Assembly (NCBI RefSeq): GCF_947501385.1
Contig: NZ_CANMVP010000009.1
Location: forward strand, 91,654-155,653
DNA length: 64,000 nt
Source of the DNA: an uncultured Polaribacter sp.
GTDB lineage: Bacteria > Bacteroidota > Bacteroidia > Flavobacteriales > Flavobacteriaceae
Reading direction: 5' to 3'
This document shows positions 53,206 through 61,900 of the stretch, in pieces; position 1 is the first letter of the stretch, and every line of letters starts with the position of its first letter. A model generated the notes under the pieces. It did not search any database and had not been told where the DNA came from. It worked only from the letters and a program-made list of their open reading frames with translations. The position numbers were made by a program, and so were the translations under genes.

Positions 53206-53225
53206 CATTTTATAATTTTTAGAAA

Positions 53226-54500
53226 ATGTTACAGGTACAATTTATTAGAGAACACAAAGAAACTGTTTTAAATGGTTTGGCAAAGCGTAATTTTGCAGAA
53301 GCAAAATCTATTGTTGAACAAGTTTTAATTGCAGATGAAAACAGAAGAGCAACACAAGTTACTTTAGATGATACATTAGCAGAATCTAACAAATTATCAA
53401 AAGAGATTGGTAGTTTTTTTAAGTCTGGGCAAGTACAAAAAGCCAATATTTTAAAAGAAAAAACAAGCCAATTAAAAGAACAATCGAAGGAATTATCAGA
53501 AAAATTAAATGCTTTTACTAATGCCCTTCAGGATTTATTATATCAGTTACCAAACATTCCCCATACTTCTGTAAAAGCTGGTAATTCTGAAGAGGATAAC
53601 GAAATTATTTTCAACGAAGGAACCATTCCTAATTTAGGAGAAAATGCGCTACCACATTGGGAATTGGCAAAAAAATACGACATTATAGATTTTGAGTTGG
53701 GTACAAAAATCACCGGTGCTGGTTTTCCTGTTTATAAAGGAAAAGGCGCAAGGTTACAACGTGCGTTAATCAACTATTTTTTAGATAAGAATATTGCTGC
53801 GGGTTATAAAGAATATCAAGTGCCTCATCTAGTAAATACAGCATCTGCAATTGCAACCGGTCAGTTACCAGACAAAGATGGGCAAATGTATCATTCTAAT
53901 GAAGATGATTTGTATTTGATACCTACTGCAGAAGTGCCAATTACAAATATGTTTCGTGGTAATTTAGTACAAGAAACAGATTTTCCTATTTGCTGTACGG
54001 GTTACACACCTTGTTTTAGACGTGAAGCAGGTAGTTATGGCGCACATGTAAGAGGTCTAAACAGATTGCATCAATTCGATAAAGTTGAGATTGTTAGAAT
54101 AGAACATCCTGAGAATTCTTACAATGCTTTAGACGGAATGGTAGAGCACATTAAAACTATTTTAAGAGAATTAAAGTTACCGTATAGAATTTTACGTTTG
54201 TGTGGTGGAGATACCGGTTTTACAGCTGCGTTAACCTTCGATTTTGAATTGTTTTCGACAGCGCAAGACAGATGGTTAGAGATTAGTTCTGCTTCAAATT
54301 TTGAAACATTTCAAGCAAACAGATTAAAACTTCGCTTTAAAAATAAAGAAGGTAAAAGTGAATTTGCACACACATTAAATGGAAGTTCTTTGGCTTTACC
54401 ACGTGTTTTAGCAGGAATTCTAGAGAATTATCAAACTGAAAACGGAATTAAAATTCCAGAAGTATTGGTGCCTTATTGTGGGTTCTCTATGATTGAGTAA
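53226..54500 (+). CDS. serS: Seryl-tRNA synthetase
   Basis: A 424-aa class II synthetase charging tRNA-Ser (and tRNA-Sec where present). The N-terminal long coiled coil (residues 28-100, ADENRRATQVTLDDTLAESN) binds the tRNA arm; motif 2 is FRREAGSYGAHVRGL and motif 3 LNGSSLALPRVLAGILENYQ. Normal length. The Met start 53226 follows the promoter directly. Confidence 0.97.
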   Translation: MLQVQFIREHKETVLNGLAKRNFAEAKSIVEQVLIADENRRATQVTLDDTLAESNKLSKEIGSFFKSGQVQKANILKEKTSQLKEQSKELSEKLNAFTNALQDLLYQLPNIPHTSVKAGNSEEDNEIIFNEGTIPNLGENALPHWELAKKYDIIDFELGTKITGAGFPVYKGKGARLQRALINYFLDKNIAAGYKEYQVPHLVNTASAIATGQLPDKDGQMYHSNEDDLYLIPTAEVPITNMFRGNLVQETDFPICCTGYTPCFRREAGSYGAHVRGLNRLHQFDKVEIVRIEHPENSYNALDGMVEHIKTILRELKLPYRILRLCGGDTGFTAALTFDFELFSTAQDRWLEISSASNFETFQANRLKLRFKNKEGKSEFAHTLNGSSLALPRVLAGILENYQTENGIKIPEVLVPYCGFSMIE

Positions 54501-54631
54501 GCAGTATTCAATGGGCAGTATGCAGTCAGCTGTTTGCGGTGGAAAATGAGTAGCTGTGTGTGTTTTCAGATTTAGAGTTTTCAGGCAGAGAATGACTGCT
54601 TACTGAAGACTGAAAAACTGCAAACTGAACT
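54501..54631. other. Low-complexity CAGT-rich stretch after serS
   Basis: A random-walk-like stretch of short related words (GCAGTATTCAATGGGCAGTA, CTGCTTACTGAAGACTGAAA). It contains complementary pieces (CTGAAGACTGAAAAACTGC against CAG-rich words upstream) but no clear stem. The same type of wording, with AGCTTACAGCTTAAGG, occurs before sufC (39538-39578). Confidence 0.35.
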
Positions 54632-54775
54632 TTAGTTCGCCACCACAGCAATCATTAATCTTTTGTATTTATTTACCTCTGCTAATGAGTTTAAATAAGC
54701 GCTAATTTGTCCGTTTTTCATAAACTCGATAGAGTTGTTTTTTGCGATTTCGTATTGTTTAGAAAAAGTATTCAT
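54632..54775 (-). CDS. Conserved-looking 47-aa protein
   Basis: A short gene from ATG 54775-54773 to TAA at 54634-54632 encoding 47 aa: MNTFSKQYEIAKNNSIEF, MKNGQISAYLNSLAEV and NKYKRLMIAVVAN. The codon use and amphipathic helix pattern look real, and I recall similar flavobacterial small proteins. No known domain. It is oriented toward serS (convergent), facing the low-complexity stretch. Confidence 0.5.
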   Translation of the reverse strand: MNTFSKQYEIAKNNSIEFMKNGQISAYLNSLAEVNKYKRLMIAVVAN

Positions 54776-54886
54776 AATTTTAAAGTTTGATTGGTTACTT
54801 ATATTATAGACAACCTACACGCCAAAATGTTACAAATAGAAACTAAAAAGCAGTTGCTTTAATATAAATTTAACATGTATCTTACT

Positions 54887-54894
54887 TACCTTTG
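54887..54894 (+). promoter_or_regulatory. -7 box close to the TPR gene start
   Basis: TACCTTTG ends 6 nt before the ATG at 54901, so transcription would start at the start codon or one or two bases away (leaderless candidate). Confidence 0.5.
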
Positions 54895-54900
54895 AATGAG

Positions 54901-56709
54901 ATGAAGAAACTATTGCTACTTATTTTATTGACAATCAGCAGCTTTTCAATTGGTCAAAACAAAGACCAAAATGACTATCTCTTAGCAGAAAATTACTACA
55001 GAGAAGGTGCTTATGAAAAAGCGACCCAAATTTTTAAAAAACTCTATGACCAGAGTCCTTTTAACACCACATATTTAGGGCGTTTGATTACTTGCTATCA
55101 AGAAACAGACAACTTTTTAGTCGCAGAAAATTTGCTAAAAAAAAGAATAAAAGTAAATAATAGTCAGGTTTATTTATATGTGTATTTGGGCTATAACTAT
55201 CAAAAACAACAACAAAAAGAATTCGCAGAAGAAAATTATACCATCGCTTTAAATTCTTTAGAAAAAAATGCTTCTTACGGAGGTTTGATTGGACGTCTTT
55301 TTAAAGACTATAATTTATTAGACAAAGCCATTTTAGCCTATGAAAAGGCAATGGAAAAGAATAAAAACGCCAATTACAGTTTTCAGATTGCTCAGATTTA
55401 TGGAGAAAAAGGAGATTTTAAACAAATGTTTGCTTCTTATATTGATATGGTAGATAAGAATGATCAATATTTTAATTTGGTTCAAAGATACACTAGCAAA
55501 TACATTACAGACGATTCTGAAAACGAAAGCAATATTTTATTCAGAAAAACATTGTTAAAAAAATCTGCTAGCAACCCAAAAGATATTTGGAATGTTCTAC
55601 TAAGTTGGTTGTTTACACAACAAAAAGACTATACAAAAGCACTAATTCAAGAAAAAGCTTTGTATCAAAGAAATCCTATCGATTTAAGTTCAATTTTTAC
55701 GTTGGGTAAAATTGCTTTTGAGGCTAAATTTTATGATGCTTCCCAGCAATGTTTCCACTTTATTGTGGAAAAATCAAATTCGAAAAGTGAAATTGTAAAT
55801 GCCAATTTATATCTCGCTAAAATTGCAGTGGCCACAGAGAATCCAGCAGCAGAAGACTTGTTTCAAGAATTATTTAAAAGGTTTGGAAAAAATACATTGA
55901 CCATAAAAATACAAGTTGCATATGCCGATTTTTTAACGTTTTCTAAAGATAAACCCAATGAGGCAAATGCTGTTTTAGAAGAAGCTTTGTCTTATGCAAA
56001 TTCTAAGTTCGACAAAGCAAGAATTAAACTAAAACTAGGAGATGTTTTAGTATTTACAGGTAAATTTAACAAAGCACTTATTTATTTTTCACAAATACAA
56101 ACACAGCTAAAAAACCACGAATTAGCTCAGGAAGCTCGGTTTAAAGTAGCGCAAACAAGTTATTTTAAAGGAGATTTTCCTTGGGCAAAAGCGCAATTAA
56201 AAGTATTAAAAGGCTCAACGACACAGTTGATTGCAAATGATGCTGTAAATTTATTTTTAAAAATTTCAGACAATGAACCTGTCGATTCAATACCTTCTGG
56301 TTTAAAACAATTGGCAAGAGCAGAGTTGTTGGCTTTTCAAAATAAAGATGATGATGCGTTGGCTGAATTAAATAGTTTATTTACTAGAAAAGATATTTTT
56401 ATAAATGGATTAATTCCTGGCGAAGTCATTTATGATGATGTATTGTTTTTTAAAGCGAAACTACTCATCAAACAGAAAAAATACGAAGAAGCAATTTTAA
56501 GTTTGGCAGAAATAGTTGCTGCAGACAATCAAGGTTTTTTAACAGACGATGTTTATTTTATGATGGCAGAAATGTATAATAACGACCTAAATAACATTGA
56601 AAAAGCACAAGAATATTATCAGAAAATTATTTTTGAACATCCTTCTAGTATCTATCTTGTAGACGCCAGAAAAAAATATCGAAAATTGCGGGGTGATAAA
56701 CTTCAATAA
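54901..56709 (+). CDS. Exported TPR-repeat protein
   Basis: A 602-aa protein with a signal peptide (MKKLLLLILLTISSFSIGQ) and tetratricopeptide-like repeats throughout (for example AENYYREGAYEKATQIFKKL, YVYLGYNYQKQQQKEFAEEN, IEKAQEYYQKIIFEHPSSIY). It is a periplasmic scaffold; the last repeat and DARKKYRKLRG are typical of YfgC/YbgF-like tail repeats. Function unknown. The ATG at 54901 is chosen over TTG 54892, as the latter falls in the -7 box. Confidence 0.8.
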   Translation: MKKLLLLILLTISSFSIGQNKDQNDYLLAENYYREGAYEKATQIFKKLYDQSPFNTTYLGRLITCYQETDNFLVAENLLKKRIKVNNSQVYLYVYLGYNYQKQQQKEFAEENYTIALNSLEKNASYGGLIGRLFKDYNLLDKAILAYEKAMEKNKNANYSFQIAQIYGEKGDFKQMFASYIDMVDKNDQYFNLVQRYTSKYITDDSENESNILFRKTLLKKSASNPKDIWNVLLSWLFTQQKDYTKALIQEKALYQRNPIDLSSIFTLGKIAFEAKFYDASQQCFHFIVEKSNSKSEIVNANLYLAKIAVATENPAAEDLFQELFKRFGKNTLTIKIQVAYADFLTFSKDKPNEANAVLEEALSYANSKFDKARIKLKLGDVLVFTGKFNKALIYFSQIQTQLKNHELAQEARFKVAQTSYFKGDFPWAKAQLKVLKGSTTQLIANDAVNLFLKISDNEPVDSIPSGLKQLARAELLAFQNKDDDALAELNSLFTRKDIFINGLIPGEVIYDDVLFFKAKLLIKQKKYEEAILSLAEIVAADNQGFLTDDVYFMMAEMYNNDLNNIEKAQEYYQKIIFEHPSSIYLVDARKKYRKLRGDKLQ

Positions 56710-56737
56710 TTGTGGTTTTAAAACTCAACAACAAGGT

Positions 56738-56788
56738 AAATAACATTTTACTATAATTTGTATAGCACAATGTTATTTTGTATTTTTG
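56738..56788 (+). promoter_or_regulatory. Promoter with nested palindrome upstream of the RHH antitoxin
   Basis: The -33 TTTG is at 56757-56760 and the -7 TATTTTTG at 56781-56788, 20 nt apart. Around the -33 element are two nested inverted repeats: AAATAACATT (56738-56747) with AATGTTATTT (56769-56778), and CTATA (56751-56755) with TATAG (56761-56765). This is the expected position for an operator bound by a ribbon-helix-helix antitoxin; it could also terminate the TPR gene. Confidence 0.5.
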
Positions 56789-56821
56789 TCATTCATTTAA
56801 TTTAATTTAATTTAAGGAAAA

Positions 56822-57061
56822 ATGGAAAACGAATCTTTAAAAGTACAAACTCCTTTACGTTTTAATAAAGAACTTTTAAAACTTATCAAAGAAAAGGCAA
56901 AAGCAGAAAAGAGAAGTCTTAATAATTATATAGAATATTTGTTATACAAAGACGTAGGCAACATACCAAATTCAGAAACGATAAAAGCTATAGAAGAAGC
57001 ACGTTCTAATAAAAACTTAGAAACTATTAGCGATTTGACTTCTTGGTTAGATGAAATATAA
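56822..57061 (+). CDS. Ribbon-helix-helix antitoxin-like protein
   Basis: A 79-aa protein: the beta strand and helices SLKVQTPLRFNKELLKLIKE and AEKRSLNNYIEYLLY have the RHH/Arc-like fold, and the acidic C-terminus (IKAIEEARSNKNLETISDLT) is a toxin-binding tail. Predicted antitoxin of the following YafQ-type toxin and repressor of the promoter with nested palindrome. Confidence 0.8.
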   Translation: MENESLKVQTPLRFNKELLKLIKEKAKAEKRSLNNYIEYLLYKDVGNIPNSETIKAIEEARSNKNLETISDLTSWLDEI

Positions 57062-57070
57062 ATAGTTCTT

Positions 57071-57353
57071 ATGTATCAATTAACTGCAACAACAACTTTT
57101 AAAAAAGATTTAAAAAAAATAAAAAAAAAATCGCAAAGATTTTGAAAATACCGCTTTAGTTTTAAAAACTTTGGAATTGTATGGAGTTAATGGAATACCA
57201 AAAAACATGAAACCTCATAAATTATCTGGAGTATATAAAGATAATTGGGAATGTCATATTAAACCAGATCTTTTAATCATTTGGTTTCAAATTGAAAGTC
57301 CAAACAGTATAAAGTTAATCAGAATTGGTTCTCATTCAGATCTATTCAAATAA
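57071..57353 (+). pseudogene. YafQ/RelE-type toxin frameshifted in an A10 run
   Basis: The gene starts at ATG 57071 (MYQLTATTTFKKDLKKIKKK) and runs into TGA at 57143-57145. The remainder (KDFENTALVLKTLELYGV, HKLSGVYKDNWECHIKPD, LLIIWFQIESPN, IRIGSHSDLFK) lies in the +1 frame, starting within or just after the A10 run at 57121-57130. With nine A the frame would be continuous (about 93 codons), matching normal YafQ length and its H-K-L-x-G...WECHI-PD-L-I-W pattern. It is disrupted in this sequence, unless polymerase slips on the A run. The start is 10 nt after the antitoxin stop. Confidence 0.8.
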
Positions 57354-57361
57354 AACAAAAA

Positions 57362-57691
57362 ATGTACATATACAACGTAACCATAAATATAGACGATACT
57401 GCTCATGATGAGTGGCTCACTTGGATTGAGTCTCACATTACTGAAGTTCTAAACACAGGCAAATTTACCTCTGCAAAATTCACGGAAGTTTTGGTGGATG
57501 AAGAAATGGGAGGAAGTACCTATTCCATTCAATATACAGCAAACACAAGAGAAGATTTAGACAATTATTATCAATTTGATGCAGATCATTTACGTTCTGA
57601 AGGATTGAAAAAGTTTGCCGACAAAATGCTGGCTTTTAGAACAGAATTACGGATTGTAAAAGAGTATTATCCAACGAGTGTTAGTAACTAA
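57362..57691 (+). CDS. DUF4286 family protein
   Basis: A 109-aa cytoplasmic protein: MYIYNVTINIDDTAHDEWLT, NTGKFTSAKFTEVLVDEEM and STYSIQYTANTREDLDNYY match the DUF4286 family, which has a ferredoxin-like fold and unknown function. It is 8 nt after the toxin remnant and reads as a separate housekeeping gene. Confidence 0.82.
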   Translation: MYIYNVTINIDDTAHDEWLTWIESHITEVLNTGKFTSAKFTEVLVDEEMGGSTYSIQYTANTREDLDNYYQFDADHLRSEGLKKFADKMLAFRTELRIVKEYYPTSVSN

Positions 57692-57918
57692 GGTTGTTAA
57701 GTAAGGTTGTTAAGCTTTGTTTAATAAGACGGGGCACAAGAATCTAAATTTAATTATAAGTAATTGTCTTCAACAGGCTAGACTGACAGTCGTTTTTTTA
57801 ATTGAAAGATGGAGCTTCTAAAATATAGCCAGAAACTCAATTTAGAATCAATATGTCAAACTGAGCTTGTCGAAGTTGCTTCAAAACTTAAACTCATCTT
57901 TTTTTCTAAATTACTTCT

Positions 57919-58758
57919 TTAAAAACTCGCCTCAACACCAAAAGAGAAAGCACTAATTTTAGAAACACCTAAAGTATACTGTTCATATCCAGTAATAATT
58001 CTATAGTTATTAATATGATATTTAAGCAACAATTTTGTGTTTCTAACAGACTGTTCATTAATAGTAGACCATTTATGAGAAGCAGTTAAACTAATAGGTT
58101 TTGCTACAAAAAGTTCGCCTCCAAAACCTAATAAAAATCGGGTTTCATTTACATCATTAAAAACACTTCTAAATCCTAAACCAAACCAAGCGTCAAAACG
58201 TTGGATTCTAATCCTGTGATATTTTAATAATGCAGAAAACATATGAAAAGAATCATTGTCACCATTTACTTTCTCTAAAAACGTTGTGTAATTTACATCA
58301 ACTGCAAATCGTTTTAAAAATCTAAAATCTACTCCAATATCATTTCCATATAAATTACTGCTTTCAACAAAAAAATGATTGTAAACATCAAATCTCGCAA
58401 TGTTATAATTGGTTGAATCTGTATAGATAAAATTACCGTAATTTCTTTCTTTGTATGGATAGTTCGAAATTTCAGCACTGTGCATTCTTCCCTTTTTTTC
58501 CCAGGGAGATTCAAAAACAGCACCATAAACGGTATAAGCAGCTATGCCCCAAAGAATTCTTGCAAACGGATTTTCGAAATTATCATCGGTATTTACACTT
58601 GATGAATTCGATTTTTTAGCAGATTTTGTTCCATTATTTCCTGAAGTATTTTCTGACTTTAGGCTTTCTTTTGCGTTTTTTAATTTCCCCTCCTGAGAAA
58701 ATCCATTAAAGCAAAATAGTGCAAATAATAGTGTAAGAAATAATACGTTTTTCTTCAT
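57919..58758 (-). CDS. Outer-membrane beta-barrel protein of unknown function
   Basis: A 279-aa protein with a signal peptide (LFLTLLFALFCFNGFSQEG), a Ser/Lys/Asn-rich stretch (residues 24-55) and a beta-barrel-like remainder (RIQRFDAWFGLGFRSVFND, TRFLLGFGGELFVAKPISL, ending in SFGVEASF with terminal Phe). Family not recognised. It is divergent from rsmA. The gap 57692-57918 to its right in reading (downstream) has only a dispersed repeat (TGTCAAACTGAGCTTGTCGA at 57852-57871). Confidence 0.7.
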   Translation of the reverse strand: MKKNVLFLTLLFALFCFNGFSQEGKLKNAKESLKSENTSGNNGTKSAKKSNSSSVNTDDNFENPFARILWGIAAYTVYGAVFESPWEKKGRMHSAEISNYPYKERNYGNFIYTDSTNYNIARFDVYNHFFVESSNLYGNDIGVDFRFLKRFAVDVNYTTFLEKVNGDNDSFHMFSALLKYHRIRIQRFDAWFGLGFRSVFNDVNETRFLLGFGGELFVAKPISLTASHKWSTINEQSVRNTKLLLKYHINNYRIITGYEQYTLGVSKISAFSFGVEASF

Positions 58759-58811
58759 TTGGTTGGTTTTTAAAAGTGGAAACGAACCAAAAATTATGCC
58801 GAATTTAACTG

Positions 58812-58819
58812 TATCTTTG
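58812..58819 (+). promoter_or_regulatory. -7 box of rsmA
   Basis: TATCTTTG at 58812-58819, 26 nt before the GTG start of rsmA. Confidence 0.6.
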
Positions 58820-58845
58820 TTTTAGAAGTATAAAAAGAAACAACT

Positions 58846-59649
58846 GTGTCTGTAAAAGCGAAAAAACATTTAGGTCAGCATTTTTTAAAGGATGAAAGTA
58901 TTGCAAAAAATATTGCAGATGCTTTGACCGAAAATGGATATGATGATGTCTTAGAAATTGGCCCAGGAATGGGTGTTTTAACAAAGTATTTACTGCAGAA
59001 AAAACCAAAAATTACGGTCATGGAGTTAGATCGTGAATCTGTAGCATACCTAAAAGACGTTTTTCCTTTAGAACATCTTACTTTACATACTTCTAAAGAA
59101 AAATTTGAAATCATAGAAGGTGATTTTTTAAAGAAGGAAATTCAAGAAATTTTCCCTAAAAAACAAGTCGCAATTATTGGTAATTTTCCGTATAATATTT
59201 CTACTCAAATTGTTTTTAAAGCCATCGAGAATAGAGCATTTGTACCAGAATTTGCAGGCATGTTTCAAAAAGAAGTTGCCATGAGAATTGCAGAAAAAGA
59301 AGGTAGCAAAGTCTACGGAATCTTATCTGTTTTAACACAAGCTTTTTTTGATGTGGAGTACTTATTCACGGTTCCACCCACAGTTTTTGATCCGCCACCA
59401 AAGGTAGATTCTGGTGTTATTAGATGCATCAGAAAAAAAGATTATTCATTACCGGTAGATGAAAAATTATTTTTTAGAGTGGTAAAAACGGCTTTTAATC
59501 AACGTAGAAAGATGTTGCGTTCTAGTTTAAAAACCTTTCAACTTTCGGAAACGTTAAAAGAAGACCCTATATTTGCGAAACGTCCTGAACAGTTATCTGT
59601 TTCAGAATTTATTTTACTCACGCAAAAATTGGTAGAAAATGGCATTTGA
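58846..59649 (+). CDS. rsmA: 16S rRNA dimethyladenosine transferase
   Basis: A 267-aa enzyme (KsgA) dimethylating the two adenosines in the 3' hairpin of 16S rRNA. SAM-binding [15 protein letters not shown], the catalytic motif GNFPYNIST, and the C-terminal RRKMLRSSL. Starts with GTG at 58846 ([14 protein letters not shown], the family start). Its last 11 nt overlap mgtE. Confidence 0.95.
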   Translation: MSVKAKKHLGQHFLKDESIAKNIADALTENGYDDVLEIGPGMGVLTKYLLQKKPKITVMELDRESVAYLKDVFPLEHLTLHTSKEKFEIIEGDFLKKEIQEIFPKKQVAIIGNFPYNISTQIVFKAIENRAFVPEFAGMFQKEVAMRIAEKEGSKVYGILSVLTQAFFDVEYLFTVPPTVFDPPPKVDSGVIRCIRKKDYSLPVDEKLFFRVVKTAFNQRRKMLRSSLKTFQLSETLKEDPIFAKRPEQLSVSEFILLTQKLVENGI

Positions 59650-60988
59650 AATTACAGATGAATTTATAGAAAACCTTGTTGGCCTCATCTATGGAAGTAA
59701 TGATTCTGAAATAAAAAAATTATTTGCAGAGGTACATTATGCTGATATTGCAGAGGTTTTAGATGAAATAAGTTTTGATGAAGCTATTTATATTATCAAA
59801 CTTTTAGACAGTGAAAAAACTTCTGAAATTCTTACAGAATTAGAAGAAGATATACGTGAGAAAATCTTAGAAAATTTGTCTGCAAAGGAGATCGCAGAAG
59901 AGGTTGGCGAGATGGATTCTGATGATGCTGCCGATATTATTGGTGAGCTTTCTGAAGAACGACAAGAACGTGTAATTTCTGCTTTAGAGGATGAGGAATT
60001 GGCTGCAGATATCAAAGAATTATTGTCTTATGAAGACAATTCTGCAGGTTCTTTAATGGCAAAAGAGCTGGTAAAAGTTTATGAAACTTGGACGGTTGCA
60101 GGTTGTTTAAGAAGAATTAGAGCACAAGCAAAAGAAGTTTCTAGAGTACATTCTATTTACGTTGTAGATAAGGAAGAAAAACTAATTGGTAGATTGTCTC
60201 TAAAAGATTTAATTACCGCTAAAAACGAACAAAAAATAGCAGAAATATACATTCCAAAAGTAGATGCAGTAAATGTTTCTGAAGATGATGAAGAAGTTGC
60301 TAAAATCATGGCAAAGTATGATTTAGAAGCCATTCCTGTGGTAAATGATAACAATGTTTTATTGGGTAGAATTACCATTGATGATATTGTAGATGTTTTA
60401 AAAGAAGAAGCAGACAAAGATTATCAAATGGCAGCTGGTTTAACCCAGGATGTAGATTCAGATGATAGCATCTTTCAATTGACAAAAGCGCGTTTGCCTT
60501 GGTTGTTTTTAGGTTTAATTGGTGGTATAGGGGCTTTTATCATTATGGGGCTTTTTGAAAATACCTTTGAAGAAAATGCAGTTTTATTCTTTTTTACACC
60601 CCTAATTGCTGCCATGGCAGGAAACGTTGGTGTACAATCTTCAGCAATTATTGTACAAGGTTTGGCAAACGATGATGTAAAAGGAAGTATCAATAGTCGT
60701 TTACTAAAAGAAATGCTCTTAGCAGCTTTAAATGGAGTGCTATTAGCACTGTTTCTTTTTGTATTTGTTTGGATTTATGAAGGAAAATTAAATACCGCTT
60801 TGGCAATTTCCGTTTCTCTTGTAATTGTAATTATTGTGGCTGGTTTAATTGGCACGTTTGTACCTTTGTTTTTAAACAAAAGAGGTATCGATCCAGCAAT
60901 TGCAACAGGTCCTTTTATAACAACTTCTAATGATATTTTTGGAATCTTAATTTATTTTATGATCGCCAAAATGATTTTAGGAATCTAA
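59639..60988 (+). CDS. mgtE: Magnesium transporter MgtE
   Basis: A 449-aa Mg2+ channel. The N-terminal superhelix (residues 1-130, [30 protein letters not shown]), two CBS domains ([40 protein letters not shown]), and five C-terminal membrane helices beginning at [11 protein letters not shown] with [11 protein letters not shown] and [14 protein letters not shown]. The CBS domains act as Mg-dependent gate. It overlaps rsmA by 11 nt and is thus co-transcribed. Confidence 0.95.
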   Translation: MAFEITDEFIENLVGLIYGSNDSEIKKLFAEVHYADIAEVLDEISFDEAIYIIKLLDSEKTSEILTELEEDIREKILENLSAKEIAEEVGEMDSDDAADIIGELSEERQERVISALEDEELAADIKELLSYEDNSAGSLMAKELVKVYETWTVAGCLRRIRAQAKEVSRVHSIYVVDKEEKLIGRLSLKDLITAKNEQKIAEIYIPKVDAVNVSEDDEEVAKIMAKYDLEAIPVVNDNNVLLGRITIDDIVDVLKEEADKDYQMAAGLTQDVDSDDSIFQLTKARLPWLFLGLIGGIGAFIIMGLFENTFEENAVLFFFTPLIAAMAGNVGVQSSAIIVQGLANDDVKGSINSRLLKEMLLAALNGVLLALFLFVFVWIYEGKLNTALAISVSLVIVIIVAGLIGTFVPLFLNKRGIDPAIATGPFITTSNDIFGILIYFMIAKMILGI

Positions 60989-61011
60989 AAAAACACTATT
61001 TTTTAAATATA

Positions 61012-61045
61012 AGAAAGCCTTTCTGTAAATACAGAAAGGCTTTCT
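61012..61045. terminator. Intrinsic terminator after mgtE
   Basis: AGAAAGCCTTTCTGT paired with ACAGAAAGGCTTTCT across a short loop (perfect 15 bp), then CCTTTTTCTC. The rest of the 60989-61222 gap holds nothing I recognise. Confidence 0.8.
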
Positions 61046-61222
61046 CCTTTTTCTCTTATTTTAAATACAAGCCCCTACACTCATATTTGCAATAATCCCT
61101 TTTATAGTTATTGAGTTATAATAGCTACACTGCAAATGTACAAGCACTTTCAAAAAGAAAACTGTATAAAACCGCAGTTTAAAATGTGGATTTCCGCAAA
61201 AGCAGCGATTTATGTGGGTGTA

Positions 61223-61900
61223 TCAATCAATAAGCCCTAATTCTTTGGCTTTTAAAATCAGATCGGTGTTATTTACTGCGTTTAAATCTACTCTTAAAGT
61301 TGCCAATTTTGTTTCTATAGAACGAAGTTTTAAAAGAGCACCATCGCCTTTTTTTATGACTCCTTCTAAATTTGCAAGTTTTGGATGATTTGGCAATTCT
61401 TTTAAAATCTGAAGCGCAACATCGTCCATTTGAATTTGAACAATATTACGTTTCATTATTTTTTGATGAATTTCGTGCGTATAATAGTAATCATTCTCTA
61501 ACATTTTTTCGATTGCAAAACGCAGTTCATTGGCATCACATTTATTTTTTAACAAATATGCATTGGGGTTTAAATTATTGATGATATTGTAGACTCTATT
61601 GGTTTCTGTATGACCAGTAATGACACCAATTTTAATATCAAATTCATTATTCCGAATCGCTTTGATCAACTCTTCTCCAGAATCTAGATGGGTAGCTTCT
61701 GTAGCATTGTCAAAGCTTAAATCTGTAAAAAGTATTTGAAAAGGGTTTGTATTCTGATGCATTTTTATCAAATGAAAAGCTTCATCACAGGTATTAGTGG
61801 TTACCACATCAAAGTCTCCTACTTCTTGTAAAGAGCATAAGATTCCTTGAATTATTAGTTGATGATCGTCTGCAATTAATATTCTTGTTTTAGCTGCCAT
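61223..61900 (-). CDS. Response regulator, NarL/LuxR-like
   Basis: A 225-aa response regulator: receiver domain with acidic pair D11/D12 (ILIADDHQ), phosphoacceptor D60 (ILFTDLSFD), and Lys in YLLKNKCDAN. The C-terminal part (LEGVIKKGDGALLKLRSIE, LRVDLNAVNNTDLILKAKEL) has the size of a helix-turn-helix of the LuxR type but is divergent. It starts within the last 11 nt of the kinase gene, so the two form a two-component system. The start ATG 61900 (MAAKTRIL) matches the coding overlap; an ATG at 61915 adds MKSLK. Confidence 0.85.
   Translation of the reverse strand: MAAKTRILIADDHQLIIQGILCSLQEVGDFDVVTTNTCDEAFHLIKMHQNTNPFQILFTDLSFDNATEATHLDSGEELIKAIRNNEFDIKIGVITGHTETNRVYNIINNLNPNAYLLKNKCDANELRFAIEKMLENDYYYTHEIHQKIMKRNIVQIQMDDVALQILKELPNHPKLANLEGVIKKGDGALLKLRSIETKLATLRVDLNAVNNTDLILKAKELGLID

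Noticed and set aside
56781..56815. TTTAA tandem repeats before the RHH gene as a phase-variable promoter
   Set aside because: The repeats (four TTTAA) lie after the -7 box in the leader, not in the promoter spacer, so a switch is not indicated.
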